Source of the DNA: Bacteroidota bacterium
GTDB lineage: Bacteria; Bacteroidota; Bacteroidia; Chitinophagales; Chitinophagaceae
Assembly (NCBI GenBank): GCA_023392185.1
Contig: JAEVZP010000111.1
Location: 1 to 26,382 of the forward strand
Length of the DNA stretch: 26,382 nucleotides
Reading direction: 5' to 3'
Shown here: one piece after another, positions 14,605 to 21,231 of the stretch
Layout of the letters: each line of letters opens with the position of its first letter
Position numbering within the stretch: the first letter of the stretch is position 1
Translations under genes and position numbers: made by a program
The notes under the pieces: generated by a model
Databases searched by the model: none
Seen by the model: only the letters and a program-made list of their open reading frames with translations
What the model was told of the DNA's origin: nothing

Positions 14605-15358
14605 TACCCACGCCCATCTTTACGACGAAAAATTTACCGCCGATCAGGATGCAGCGCTGCAACGGGCCCGGGAGGCCGGCGTGCAGCACATCCTTCTCCC
14701 CAACTGCGATCTTCAAACCGTGCAGCCCATGCTCGATTTATGCCACAGGCATCCGGCGCAATGCTTTCCGATGATCGGGCTCCATCCGTGCTATGTAAAA
14801 GAAGATTTTGAGTCGGAGTTGGCTGCTTTAAAAGCTTTTATGCTTACTCATCGCTTCTGGGCGATCGGCGAAATCGGACTGGATTTCTACTGGGATAAAA
14901 CCTTTGCAGCACAGCAGGAAGACGCCTTCCGGACGCAGATTGGCTGGGCGTTGGAAAAAAATCTGCCGATTGTGGTGCACAGCCGCGAAAGCACAACGGC
15001 CTGCCTTAATATGATAGCGCAAACCGGTGGCGGAAAAGTGCCCGGCGTGCTGCATTGTTTTAGCGGAACGGTGGCCGAGGCGGAGCGCACAGCTGCTCTG
15101 GGCTTGTATCTCGGGATTGGTGGCGTTGTAACCTATAAAAAATCCAATCTTCCCGAAGTGGTGCGGGCCGTAGGCCTCGAACGCCTGGTGCTCGAAACCG
15201 ACGCGCCCTATCTGGCACCGGTGCCTTTCCGGGGCAAGCGCAATGAAAGCAGCTATGTGCCGCACATCGCACAGGCCGTGGCTGATGCCCTGGACCTGCC
15301 GGTTGAAGAAGTCGCGCGCATCACGACAGGGAACGCCCGGAAACTGTTTGGTATATAA
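14591..15358 (+). CDS. tatD: TatD family metal-dependent deoxyribonuclease
   Basis: A 255-residue TIM-barrel hydrolase of the TatD family. Metal ligands and signatures are visible: DTHAHL (His7, His9), IGEIGLDFYW with Glu94, VVHSRE (His130), LHCFSG (His155) and LETDAPYLAP (Asp204). These match the three TatD signature patterns. Family members are 3'-5' exonucleases or DNases linked to repair of damaged ends and DNA degradation; Bacteroidota annotation usually calls them TatD family hydrolases. ATG 14591 begins the canonical MTLIDTHAHL and overlaps the deacetylase end by 14 bp, so coexpression is likely. No strong terminator follows directly; the 34-bp palindrome at 15653 may serve. Confidence 0.95.
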   Translation: MTLIDTHAHLYDEKFTADQDAALQRAREAGVQHILLPNCDLQTVQPMLDLCHRHPAQCFPMIGLHPCYVKEDFESELAALKAFMLTHRFWAIGEIGLDFYWDKTFAAQQEDAFRTQIGWALEKNLPIVVHSRESTTACLNMIAQTGGGKVPGVLHCFSGTVAEAERTAALGLYLGIGGVVTYKKSNLPEVVRAVGLERLVLETDAPYLAPVPFRGKRNESSYVPHIAQAVADALDLPVEEVARITTGNARKLFGI

Positions 15359-15652
15359 AGGCCCTGCAAGCCGCCGCTGAAGGACCGTTTAAAGTCCGGA
15401 TTTCCGGAAATGGCGTGGGCAGAAGGCTGTGCTTTTTCCGGAAATGGCGCGGTAAAGGGCGGCCATAAGGGCACGCCTCTACAGGGCTACCTGGAGTCGA
15501 TCCGGAAAGATCAGAGCGGAGGGCTGTTTCGGACAGCGTCTTTTGTCATCCCGGAACGGGATCCCGCGTGATCCAAATAACCCCCGTTCCAAGGTGTCAA
15601 AAGAGTTGCAAATGCACACATCCGCTCCTGATCCCTGCTCTTTCCATCCAAA
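15359..15652. other. Non-coding spacer tatD/nuoC with two matched palindrome repeats
   Basis: About 350 bases without a supportable gene. It holds a direct repeat of the 15-mer TTTCCGGAAATGGCG at 15401-15415 and 15435-15449, each containing the genome-typical TTCCGGAA. A GTCATCCC repeat fragment lies at 15545-15566. The two neighbouring genes converge on this spacer. Confidence 0.6.
15545..15570. repeat. GTCAYYCC dispersed-repeat fragment
   Basis: GTCATCCCGGAACGGGATCC (15545-15564) followed by CGCGTG. It contains the hairpin ATCCCG/CGGGAT and the same frame as the fragments near 11938 and 26350. It resembles dispersed GTCATNCC...GGATCTC spacer repeats common in Bacteroidota. Confidence 0.4.
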
Positions 15653-15686
15653 AAAGCGCGTTATTTTCCGGAAAATAACGCGCTTT
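15653..15686. terminator. 34-bp perfect palindrome, bidirectional terminator of nuoC and tatD
   Basis: Bases 15653-15669 are the exact reverse complement of 15670-15686. The arms read AAAGCGCGTTATTTTCC and the centre is TTTTCCGGAAAA, so the iterated TTCCGGAA octamer forms the turn. A/T ends give a U run in both directions. It lies 20 bases past the nuoC stop. Confidence 0.85.
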
Positions 15687-15705
15687 AAGTTTATTTACAG
15701 GAGCT

Positions 15706-16266
15706 TTAGAAGCTGCCGCCCCGGCCAAACATCTCATCGTCTTTATCGCGGCGGGTGGGGTCTTCCATCGGGTATTCCTTGCGCATGGGGAAATAATCCA
15801 TCTCATCCACATTGAGGATGCGGCGCAGGTTGGGATGGCCTACAAAATTTACCCCAAAATAATCGTAGGTTTCGCGCTCCATCCAGTTGGCCCCCGGAAA
15901 CAGCTGCGTAGCCGTAAACACATCCGGCTTTTCGATTGGCACAAAAGTCTTCATGCGCAGCCGGTGGTTGGCCGGCAGGTTGTGCAGGTGATACACCACA
16001 CACAGCTCTTCGCCGGGCCGGGAAGGGTAGTGCACCGCAGCGATATCGGTGAGGAAACGGAAGCCGTGATCGTCGTAGAGGTGCTGCAGCAGCTTCAGGC
16101 TGTCGGTGCTTTTAACGATAACCGAGAGCATGCCATAACTTTCTTCAAATCCCTGCAGGCTGTCGCCAAAAGAAGCCTGAAGCGCCTGACGCAGCAAGGC
16201 ATTGGGCGTGGGTGGCAAAGCCGCTTCGGGTGTTGGGTTTTCCGGATTGGTTTCGGAAGTAATCAT
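15706..16266 (-). CDS. nuoC: NADH-quinone oxidoreductase subunit C
   Basis: A 186-residue 30-kDa-type subunit of respiratory complex I, part of the peripheral arm. The diagnostic segment is ERETYDYFGVNFVGHPNLRRIL (about residues 131-152), followed by the DYPMRKEYP-like FPMRKEYPMEDPTRRDKDDEMF tail. The first 25 residues are proline- and alanine-rich and variable. ATG 16266 is used. It is not fused to NuoD, unlike in enterobacteria. It lies 95 bp after nuoB with a strong hairpin repeat in the gap. No nuoD follows; the next gene is the convergent tatD. The protein looks intact. Confidence 0.95.
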   Translation of the reverse strand: MITSETNPENPTPEAALPPTPNALLRQALQASFGDSLQGFEESYGMLSVIVKSTDSLKLLQHLYDDHGFRFLTDIAAVHYPSRPGEELCVVYHLHNLPANHRLRMKTFVPIEKPDVFTATQLFPGANWMERETYDYFGVNFVGHPNLRRILNVDEMDYFPMRKEYPMEDPTRRDKDDEMFGRGGSF

Positions 16267-16301
16267 GAAAAATGTTTCGTTTCGCTTTTGGGGCAGGTTC
16301 C

Positions 16302-16325
16302 GGGCCGAACCCTTGGGTTCGGCCC
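16302..16325. repeat. Palindromic spacer repeat GGGCCGAACCC between nuoB and nuoC
   Basis: GGGCCGAACCC (16302-16312), TT, then GGGTTCGGCCC (16315-16325): an 11-bp perfect inverted repeat followed by TACAGG. It resembles dispersed REP-like palindromes of the GTAGGGSCGAAC type. Inside an operon it could stabilise or partly terminate the message. There is no U tract on the minus strand. Confidence 0.6.
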
Positions 16326-16361
16326 TACAGGATCCTCTTTTGTCTTGATACGGATTGTTTA

Positions 16362-16925
16362 CTACTCGATACCGTAGCTTTCGAGCAAGGCCTGGTATTG
16401 GTCGGAAGAGCGGCGGCGCAGGCTTTCCTTGCCGATGAGATCCTGAATGCGCATCACCCCTTCGAGAATGCCTTCCGGACGGGGCGGGCAGCCGGGCACA
16501 TAGACATCTACCGGAATAATCTGGTCGATGCCCTGCAATACGGAGTAAGAATCAAAAATGCCACCGGAGCAGGCGCAGGCACCTACGGCCATTACCCAAC
16601 GCGGCTCGGCCATTTGCAGGTACACCTGCTTCACGACAGGGGCCATCTTTTTGGCGATAGTGCCCATCACCATCAGGAGGTCGCACTGCCGGGGTGTAAA
16701 GCCCATACGCTCCGAGCCGAAGCGGGCAAGGTCATAGTTGGCGCCCATCGTAGCCATAAACTCAATGCCGCAGCAGGAGGTGGCGAAAGGAAGGGGCCAG
16801 ATCGAATTTTTCCGCGCCAGGCCCACCACCTCGCTCAACTTGGTGGCCATAAAGCCTTCCCCCATCACGCCTTGCGGCATAGCGGGCACTTTTGGATGCG
16901 GATTATGTGTTACAGGACGAGCCAT
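16362..16925 (-). CDS. nuoB: NADH-quinone oxidoreductase subunit B
   Basis: A 187-residue complex I subunit that carries iron-sulphur cluster N2, the last electron carrier before quinone. The N2 ligand set is complete: TSCCGIEFM (Cys51-Cys52), GACACSGG (Cys117) and VPGCPPRPE (Cys146). The spacing between these equals that of E. coli NuoB (63/64, 129, 158). ATG 16925 is the only sensible start; the upstream 180-bp spacer to nuoA is AT-rich and carries a degenerate TTTGCTG array but no clear -7 box. It is cotranscribed, probably, with nuoA and nuoC. Confidence 0.97.
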   Translation of the reverse strand: MARPVTHNPHPKVPAMPQGVMGEGFMATKLSEVVGLARKNSIWPLPFATSCCGIEFMATMGANYDLARFGSERMGFTPRQCDLLMVMGTIAKKMAPVVKQVYLQMAEPRWVMAVGACACSGGIFDSYSVLQGIDQIIPVDVYVPGCPPRPEGILEGVMRIQDLIGKESLRRRSSDQYQALLESYGIE

Positions 16926-16933
16926 GATATTTT

Positions 16934-16970
16934 AATTTGCTGGTTTGCAAATGTGCTGATTTGCTAATAA
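16934..16970. repeat. Degenerate short tandem words (TTTGCTGATTTGC type)
   Basis: The nuoA/nuoB spacer contains AATTTGCTGGTTTGC, AATGTGCTGATTTGC and CTAATAAAT in succession, an imperfect repeat with a period near 16-17 made of TTTGC and GCTRAT words. It is not protein-coding. Confidence 0.5.
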
Positions 16971-17105
16971 ATAAAACGAAAGCAGCTGTGGAGAATGACA
17001 AACGCATTCGCCATTTTGGAAAATCTGCTTTGAAAATAACGTCAAATACGCTACAGGGTTGATTTCAGGAAGCGAATTAGCATATTGGTCCATCCGCACA
17101 TTCAC

Positions 17106-17495
17106 TTAGTCTTCCCACTTGAGCGCGCCTTTTTTGAGGATATAAATAAATCCGCAAAAAAAGAAGGCCACAAACATGAGCACGGCCAGGAAGCCATCGG
17201 TGCCGAGTGCCCGGAAATTCACTGCATAGGGGTAGAAGAAAATTACTTCCACGTCGAACAGGACAAACAGGATAGCAACGAGAAAGTACTTCACCGCGAG
17301 CGGCTGCCGGGCGTTGCCCACAGAAGGAATGCCGCTTTCAAAGTTGACGAGCTTGTCCCGGGTACGGCGCTTGGGCCCCAGCATGGCAGAGGCTGCCAGC
17401 GTAAGCACTACAAAACCAAGACCTACCAGCAGCTGCAAAGCGATCGGCAGGTAACTGATCGGCGAACTGGTCGCCTGAAAAAGCGTCGGAAACAT
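17106..17495 (-). CDS. nuoA: NADH-quinone oxidoreductase subunit A
   Basis: A 129-residue membrane subunit of complex I with three helices: about residues 13-35 (LPIALQLLVGLGFVVLTLAASA), 66-88 (YFLVAILFVLFDVEVIFFYPYAV) and 96-118 (FLAVLMFVAFFFCGFIYIL). The FDVE.IFFYP segment is the family signature. The conserved loop ESGIPSVGNARQPLAVKYF precedes helix 2. ATG 17495 is preferred; a TTG at 17510 would add five residues but falls very near the -7 box at 17526-17519. It is the first gene of the truncated nuoABC cluster. Confidence 0.95.
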   Translation of the reverse strand: MFPTLFQATSSPISYLPIALQLLVGLGFVVLTLAASAMLGPKRRTRDKLVNFESGIPSVGNARQPLAVKYFLVAILFVLFDVEVIFFYPYAVNFRALGTDGFLAVLMFVAFFFCGFIYILKKGALKWED

Positions 17496-17518
17496 AAACT
17501 TACAAAGCAAGGACGGTG

Positions 17519-17526
17519 CAAAAGTA
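17519..17526 (-). promoter_or_regulatory. -7 box TACTTTTG for nuoA
   Basis: On the minus strand 17526 to 17519 reads TACTTTTG, an exact TAnnTTTG match, 23 bases before ATG 17495. No -33 TTTG is present at 19 bp; that region is the TCATGTTT word array. Confidence 0.55.
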
Positions 17527-17538
17527 GGCTTTCAGGAG

Positions 17539-17578
17539 TCATGTTTCATGTGTCATGTTTTATGTTTCATGCTTTTAT
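17539..17578. repeat. Degenerate tandem words (TCATGTTT type)
   Basis: TCATGTTTCATG, TGTCATGTTTTATG and TTTCATGCTTTTAT follow each other in the nuoA/ALDH divergent spacer: an imperfect array with a period of 7-9 bases. It lies just upstream of the nuoA -7 box. Confidence 0.55.
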
Positions 17579-17639
17579 AGGGTTTATGCGGTTTAGGAAG
17601 TTGATAGCAGCCCGGGGGTGTCTTTCATCCCGGTACCTG

Positions 17640-17688
17640 CTACTGGATACTTACTACTTGATACTTTTGCCTTTCGTCTTTCGTCTCC
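17640..17688. repeat. Degenerate tandem words (ACTTGATACTT and CTTTCGTCTTTCGTCTCC)
   Basis: CTACTGGATACTTACTACTTG and ATACTT make one word array (17640-17666), directly followed by CTTTCGTCTTTCGTCTCC (17671-17688). The second has a near copy, CTTTTGTCTTTTGTCTCC, at 19281-19298, differing only by two C/T changes. Confidence 0.55.
17662..17669 (+). promoter_or_regulatory. -7 box TACTTTTG for the aldehyde dehydrogenase
   Basis: Exact TAnnTTTG match, 25 bases before ATG 17695, embedded at the end of the ACTTGATACTT word array. No -33 TTTG is seen at 19 bp. Confidence 0.5.
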
Positions 17689-17694
17689 ACACCT

Positions 17695-19152
17695 ATGAAC
17701 CTTCAGGACCCTTCGCAGATTTTAAACTTTATCGACGGCGCTTTTGTGCCGCCGATTTCCGGAAAATTCCTGTCCAATAGCAACCCCGCAACCGGCGAGG
17801 CTTACAGCGAGACGCCCGACAGCACGAGCGCTGATGTAGAAACAGCCGTAGCGGCGGCGAAGGCCGCTTTTCCCAAATGGAGCACCACACCCACCGAAGA
17901 ACGCTTCCGGATCTTAAACCGCGTGGCGGAGCTGATCGAGGAAAACCTCGACGCCCTGGCCCTGGCCGAAACGAACGACAACGGCAAGCCGCTGTGGCTT
18001 TCCAAAAAAGTGGATATTCCCCGCGCTGCGTCCAATTTCCGGTTTTTCGCGACGGGCATTATGCACCTGTCCACCGAAAGCCACCATATGGAGGACAAGG
18101 CGATTAACTACACGCTGCGCCAGCCAATTGGCGTGGTGGGTTGTATTTCGCCGTGGAATCTGCCCCTGTATCTTTTTACCTGGAAGATAGCGCCTGCGCT
18201 GGCTGCCGGTAATTGTGTTGTAGCAAAGCCGAGCGAGGTGACGCCGATGACTGCTTATCTCTTATGTCAGCTCTGCAAAGAAGCTGGTCTGCCCGACGGG
18301 GTGTTGAATATCCTGCACGGCACCGGCCCGGATTGCGGCAGCGCCATCGTTGCGCACCCGGAAATAAAAGCCATTTCGTTTACCGGCTCTACCCGCGCCG
18401 GAGCCGATATTGCCCGCACGGCCGCGCCGATGTTCAAGAAAATAAGTCTGGAGCTGGGCGGCAAAAACCCGAATATCATTTTCGCCGACTGCGACTGGGA
18501 AAAAACCCTGCGCACCACCGTGCAGTCGTCGTTTGCCAATCAGGGGCAGATCTGCCTCTGCGGCTCCCGCATTCTGGTGGAAGCAAGCATCTACGAAAAG
18601 TTCAGGGAAGATTTCCTCGCCCGCGTAGCCAAGCTGAAAGTCGGCGATCCGCTCGACGACACCTCCAAACAAGGGGCGGTGGTGAGTCAGGTGCACTATG
18701 AAAAGGTGTTGCGCATGATTGGAGAAGCCAGGGCCGAAGGGGGAAAAATCCTGGCAGGCGGACACCCGGTGCAGGTAGAAGGCCGCTGCGCCAACGGATT
18801 GTTTATTGCGCCGACGGTGATCGAAGGCCTCGGACCGGATTGCCCCACCAATCGCGACGAGATTTTTGGGCCGGTCGTCACACTGCAATCGTTTAAAACA
18901 GAAGAAGAAGCTTTGGCGCTGGCCAACGCATCCGACTATGGGCTTTCCGCCACGATCTGGACCCAAAATCTTTCACGGGCCCACCGCATGGCAGCGGGCG
19001 TACATTCCGGAATTATCTGGGTGAATACCTGGCTCCTGCGCGACCTGCGGACGCCTTTTGGCGGTTTTAAAAACAGCGGCGTGGGACGCGAAGGCGGTTG
19101 GGAAGCCCTGCGGTTTTTCACCGAGCCAAAGAATGTGTGTATTGAGCTGTAA
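17695..19152 (+). CDS. Aldehyde dehydrogenase, 2-aminomuconate/2-hydroxymuconate semialdehyde type
   Basis: A 485-residue NAD(P)-dependent aldehyde dehydrogenase. Active-site parts are SPWNLPL (Asn155), FTGSTRAG (cofactor loop), LELGGKNP (general base Glu253) and NQGQICLCGSR (nucleophile Cys287). The C-terminal block GIIWVNTWLLRDLRTPFGGFKNSGVGREGG, which includes the arginine pair LRDLR, is the form I associate with the ALDH8A1 / aminomuconate- and hydroxymuconate-semialdehyde subgroup. That points to tryptophan (kynurenine) or catechol meta-cleavage breakdown, as an inference. No other gene of that pathway is adjacent, so the assignment rests on the sequence alone. ATG 17695 has the CCTATG context. 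A bidirectional terminator separates it from atpG. Confidence 0.9.
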   Translation: MNLQDPSQILNFIDGAFVPPISGKFLSNSNPATGEAYSETPDSTSADVETAVAAAKAAFPKWSTTPTEERFRILNRVAELIEENLDALALAETNDNGKPLWLSKKVDIPRAASNFRFFATGIMHLSTESHHMEDKAINYTLRQPIGVVGCISPWNLPLYLFTWKIAPALAAGNCVVAKPSEVTPMTAYLLCQLCKEAGLPDGVLNILHGTGPDCGSAIVAHPEIKAISFTGSTRAGADIARTAAPMFKKISLELGGKNPNIIFADCDWEKTLRTTVQSSFANQGQICLCGSRILVEASIYEKFREDFLARVAKLKVGDPLDDTSKQGAVVSQVHYEKVLRMIGEARAEGGKILAGGHPVQVEGRCANGLFIAPTVIEGLGPDCPTNRDEIFGPVVTLQSFKTEEEALALANASDYGLSATIWTQNLSRAHRMAAGVHSGIIWVNTWLLRDLRTPFGGFKNSGVGREGGWEALRFFTEPKNVCIEL

Positions 19153-19230
19153 AGGGCATCTGTTTTCCGGAAATCCTGGCTTTTCAAGACGGCTTTTTCC
19201 GGAAAATGGGAGCAGTGCTGAACATGTCCT

Positions 19231-19271
19231 AAAACAAAAGAGACGCCCAATCCGGGCGTCTCTTTTGTTTT
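19231..19271. terminator. Bidirectional terminator between the aldehyde dehydrogenase and atpG
   Basis: A perfect 18-bp stem: 19231-19248 (AAAACAAAAGAGACGCCC) with 19254-19271, loop AATCC. U-rich arms on both strands. Two TTCCGGAA octamers (19165, 19197) precede it on the aldehyde dehydrogenase side. Confidence 0.93.
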
Positions 19272-19298
19272 ACAGCTTCTCTTTTGTCTTTTGTCTCC

Positions 19299-20180
19299 TT
19301 AGCCCTGCAAGGCAGCGGCACCGCTTACAATCTCGGTCAGCTCGGTGGTAATGGCTGCCTGACGGGCGCGGTTATAGGAGATTTTCAGATTTTTGAGCAG
19401 CTCGTTGGCGTTTTCGCTCGCTTTGTCCATGGCCGTCATGCGCGCACCGTGCTCGGAAGCCGTAGCGTCGAGAACGGCTTTGAACACCTGCGTGTTCAGG
19501 ATTTTCGGCATTAGTTCTGCAATCAGCACTTCTTTGGAAGGCTCATAGATAAAGTCGGAATTCCGCATCTCTCCGGCATTTTCGGCTTTGGGGATCGGCA
19601 GGTAGGCCTCGGTTACAAAGCGCTGGGTAGCGGCGTTTTTAAACTGGCTGTATACCAGCTCCACCCGGTCATATTCGCCGCGCAGAAAAGCTTCCTGGGC
19701 ATATTGCGACACTTCTTTCACGCTATCAAAGGATTGGTTGGAAAGCAGCGACCAAAAGCGATCGATCATCGGCGCATTGGCGCGCTGGAAAGCTTCGTAA
19801 GCTTTTTTGCCGATCGGCAGGATGGTAACATTTCCGGCGGCCTGCTGGGCGGCGTATCGGGTGCGGATCACCTCGCGGGTCAGCTTGATGATGTTGGCGT
19901 TGTAGGCGCCGGCCAGGCCGCGGTCAGAGGTAATCGGGATCAGCAGGATGCGCTCCGGGACGCGTTCCTCGGCCAGCGGCAGCGCCGTGTCGCCGCTTTG
20001 GCTGCTCACGATGTTGGAAAGCATTTCCTGGAGCTTTTGCGCATAAGGCCGCATTTGCTGGATGGCGTCCTGGGCACGGCGCAGCTTGGCAGCGCTCACC
20101 ATTTTCATGGCCTTAGTAATCTGCTGGGTGGACTGCACCGATTTGATGCGGTTCCGGACTTCTTTAAGCTGACCCGACAT
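19299..20180 (-). CDS. atpG: ATP synthase F1 subunit gamma
   Basis: A 293-residue central-stalk subunit that rotates inside the alpha3beta3 hexamer. The N-terminal helix MSGQLKEVRNRIKSVQSTQQITKAMKMVSAAKLRRAQ and the C-terminal helix EHGARMTAMDKASENANELLKNLKISYNRARQAAITTELTEIVSGAAAL are the two coiled-coil arms of gamma, both intact. The middle holds ITSDRGLAGAYNANI. ATG 20180 has the context CCCCTATG and a TACTTTCG -7-like box upstream (20225-20218). In many bacteria atpG follows atpA in the atp operon; here it has its own promoter and is bounded by terminators on both sides, with no other ATP synthase gene nearby. Confidence 0.97.
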   Translation of the reverse strand: MSGQLKEVRNRIKSVQSTQQITKAMKMVSAAKLRRAQDAIQQMRPYAQKLQEMLSNIVSSQSGDTALPLAEERVPERILLIPITSDRGLAGAYNANIIKLTREVIRTRYAAQQAAGNVTILPIGKKAYEAFQRANAPMIDRFWSLLSNQSFDSVKEVSQYAQEAFLRGEYDRVELVYSQFKNAATQRFVTEAYLPIPKAENAGEMRNSDFIYEPSKEVLIAELMPKILNTQVFKAVLDATASEHGARMTAMDKASENANELLKNLKISYNRARQAAITTELTEIVSGAAALQG

Positions 20181-20217
20181 AGGGGAAATTTCTTTTAAAA
20201 GAGGGTAAAAGGCGGCG

Positions 20218-20225
20218 CGAAAGTA
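20218..20225 (-). promoter_or_regulatory. Candidate promoter with -7 box TACTTTCG for atpG
   Basis: On the minus strand 20225 to 20218 reads TACTTTCG (one mismatch to TAnnTTTG), with TTTC 21 bp upstream (20250-20247). The predicted leader of about 30 bases ends in CCCCT before the ATG. Confidence 0.45.
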
Positions 20226-20337
20226 CGAAAGGAAAGCCGGATTGCCGAAAACGAAGGGCCGGAGGCGCGATTTTCCCATGTATCGGCGCGGGCCGTAGCG
20301 AGGGGTGCCGGTCTGGTACCAATTTCCGGAAAGCAAA

Positions 20338-20374
20338 CAACACCCGTCCGGTTTTTGAAACCGGACGGGTGTTG
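20338..20374. terminator. Terminator after ytxJ
   Basis: A perfect 17-bp stem: 20338-20354 (CAACACCCGTCCGGTTT) pairs with 20358-20374 around a TTG loop. On the minus strand it follows the ytxJ stop (20416) and isolates atpG. TTCCGGAA lies next to it at 20324-20331. Confidence 0.88.
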
Positions 20375-20415
20375 GCGCGGGCGTGCGGGATAGCAGGCCC
20401 TTCGACAATTGTTTT

Positions 20416-20748
20416 TTACCGGAACGCCTCGTGGGCGATGTCCTGCATATCGATGCCGTTGTGGCTTTCGTCGTAGATGCACTGCCCGTCTTTAATAATC
20501 AATACCTGCGGACTTTCGTGGTGCACGCCGAATGCTTCCGCCACCTGGTTGGAGAGGGCGCGGTTGTTGATCAGGTCTAAGTAATAGAAGTCGATGCCTT
20601 CCGGGGCCTGGGCGCGCTCGAGCCGGCCTTTGGCCATAGACGAAATGCTGCACCGGATGCTGTGTTTAAAGATCACAACCGGCTTTTGGGCACTTTCGGT
20701 TTTGATGGTTTCGAGTTGCGCGGGTTCGGTAAGGATTTTCCAGTTCAT
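20416..20748 (-). CDS. ytxJ: Bacillithiol system redox-active protein YtxJ (monothiol thioredoxin-like)
   Basis: A 110-residue thioredoxin-fold protein with a single candidate redox cysteine in FKHSIRCSISSMAKGRLER (Cys33), and YYLDLINNRALSNQVAEAFGVHHESPQVLIIKDG further on. This is the YtxJ (DUF2847) family, linked by phylogenetic profile to bacillithiol, the low-molecular thiol of many Firmicutes and Bacteroidota. It is thought to act as a bacilliredoxin removing bacillithiol from protein thiols. ATG 20748 gives the family length. The frame continues upstream through the hydrophobic MHSFLALLLPVLFL, which would place a signal anchor before the domain; I consider the shorter form correct because the extension is not usual for the family. 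A strong terminator follows. Confidence 0.9.
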   Translation of the reverse strand: MNWKILTEPAQLETIKTESAQKPVVIFKHSIRCSISSMAKGRLERAQAPEGIDFYYLDLINNRALSNQVAEAFGVHHESPQVLIIKDGQCIYDESHNGIDMQDIAHEAFR

Positions 20749-21231
20749 AAGGAACAAAACCGGCAAAAGCAGTGCCAGAAAAGAATGCATTGCTCTTCTC
20801 CGGCCGGTGGCGTGCATCAGAAGTTCGGGTGCGACCCAGCTTGCCCCAAAAGCGCTGCCACCGCAACTCCCTACCGGCTTTGATTCCCGGGAAAATTAAA
20901 AAAGAGACTTATTGCATGGGTAACTTAAAGCATTTAGGCTAATGTTGAATATCTAATTAAACATATTCACAAACTTTAACGTGCTCATATTGTAGAAGAT
21001 AGGGTTACTTTTGTGGGCTTTTGTATTTAAATAATGTTGCCGCTTCAGCAGTGGCATTTCCCGAAAACGGGCATTCCAAAGAATTGGCTCTCTAATTATC
21101 TGGCCGGACCGATCTGGCAGGCTTTCTTTAGGACCGACCTGTGGTTTAATGCGCTGCTGAGCAGGCACTTCGTTTTTCCGGAATTGCTGTACGCGGAACC
21201 GCCCATTTGCAGCTCCCTTTCTTTTTCGCCT
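20749..21231. other. Divergent AT-rich spacer with the leader of the giant gene
   Basis: About 480 bases between ytxJ and the surface protein start. 20890-21030 is markedly A/T-rich compared with the surroundings. The -7 box TACTTTTG is at 21006-21013. From 21034 an in-frame ATG gives 66 extra codons ahead of the signal peptide. I treat these as untranslated leader because the signal peptide would be buried and the site at 21232 has the CCTATG context. One TTCCGGAA is at 21176-21183. Confidence 0.55.
21006..21013 (+). promoter_or_regulatory. -7 box TACTTTTG for the giant surface protein
   Basis: Exact TAnnTTTG match in the AT-rich spacer. Transcription would begin near 21020, giving a leader of about 210 bases before ATG 21232, or about 14 bases before the alternative ATG 21034. 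No good -33 box is visible. Confidence 0.5.

Noticed and set aside
17085..17780. A 231-residue plus-strand frame over nuoA and the divergent spacer
   Set aside because: It reads through the nuoA complement, the TCATGTTT word array and the start of the aldehyde dehydrogenase gene; clearly a shadow.
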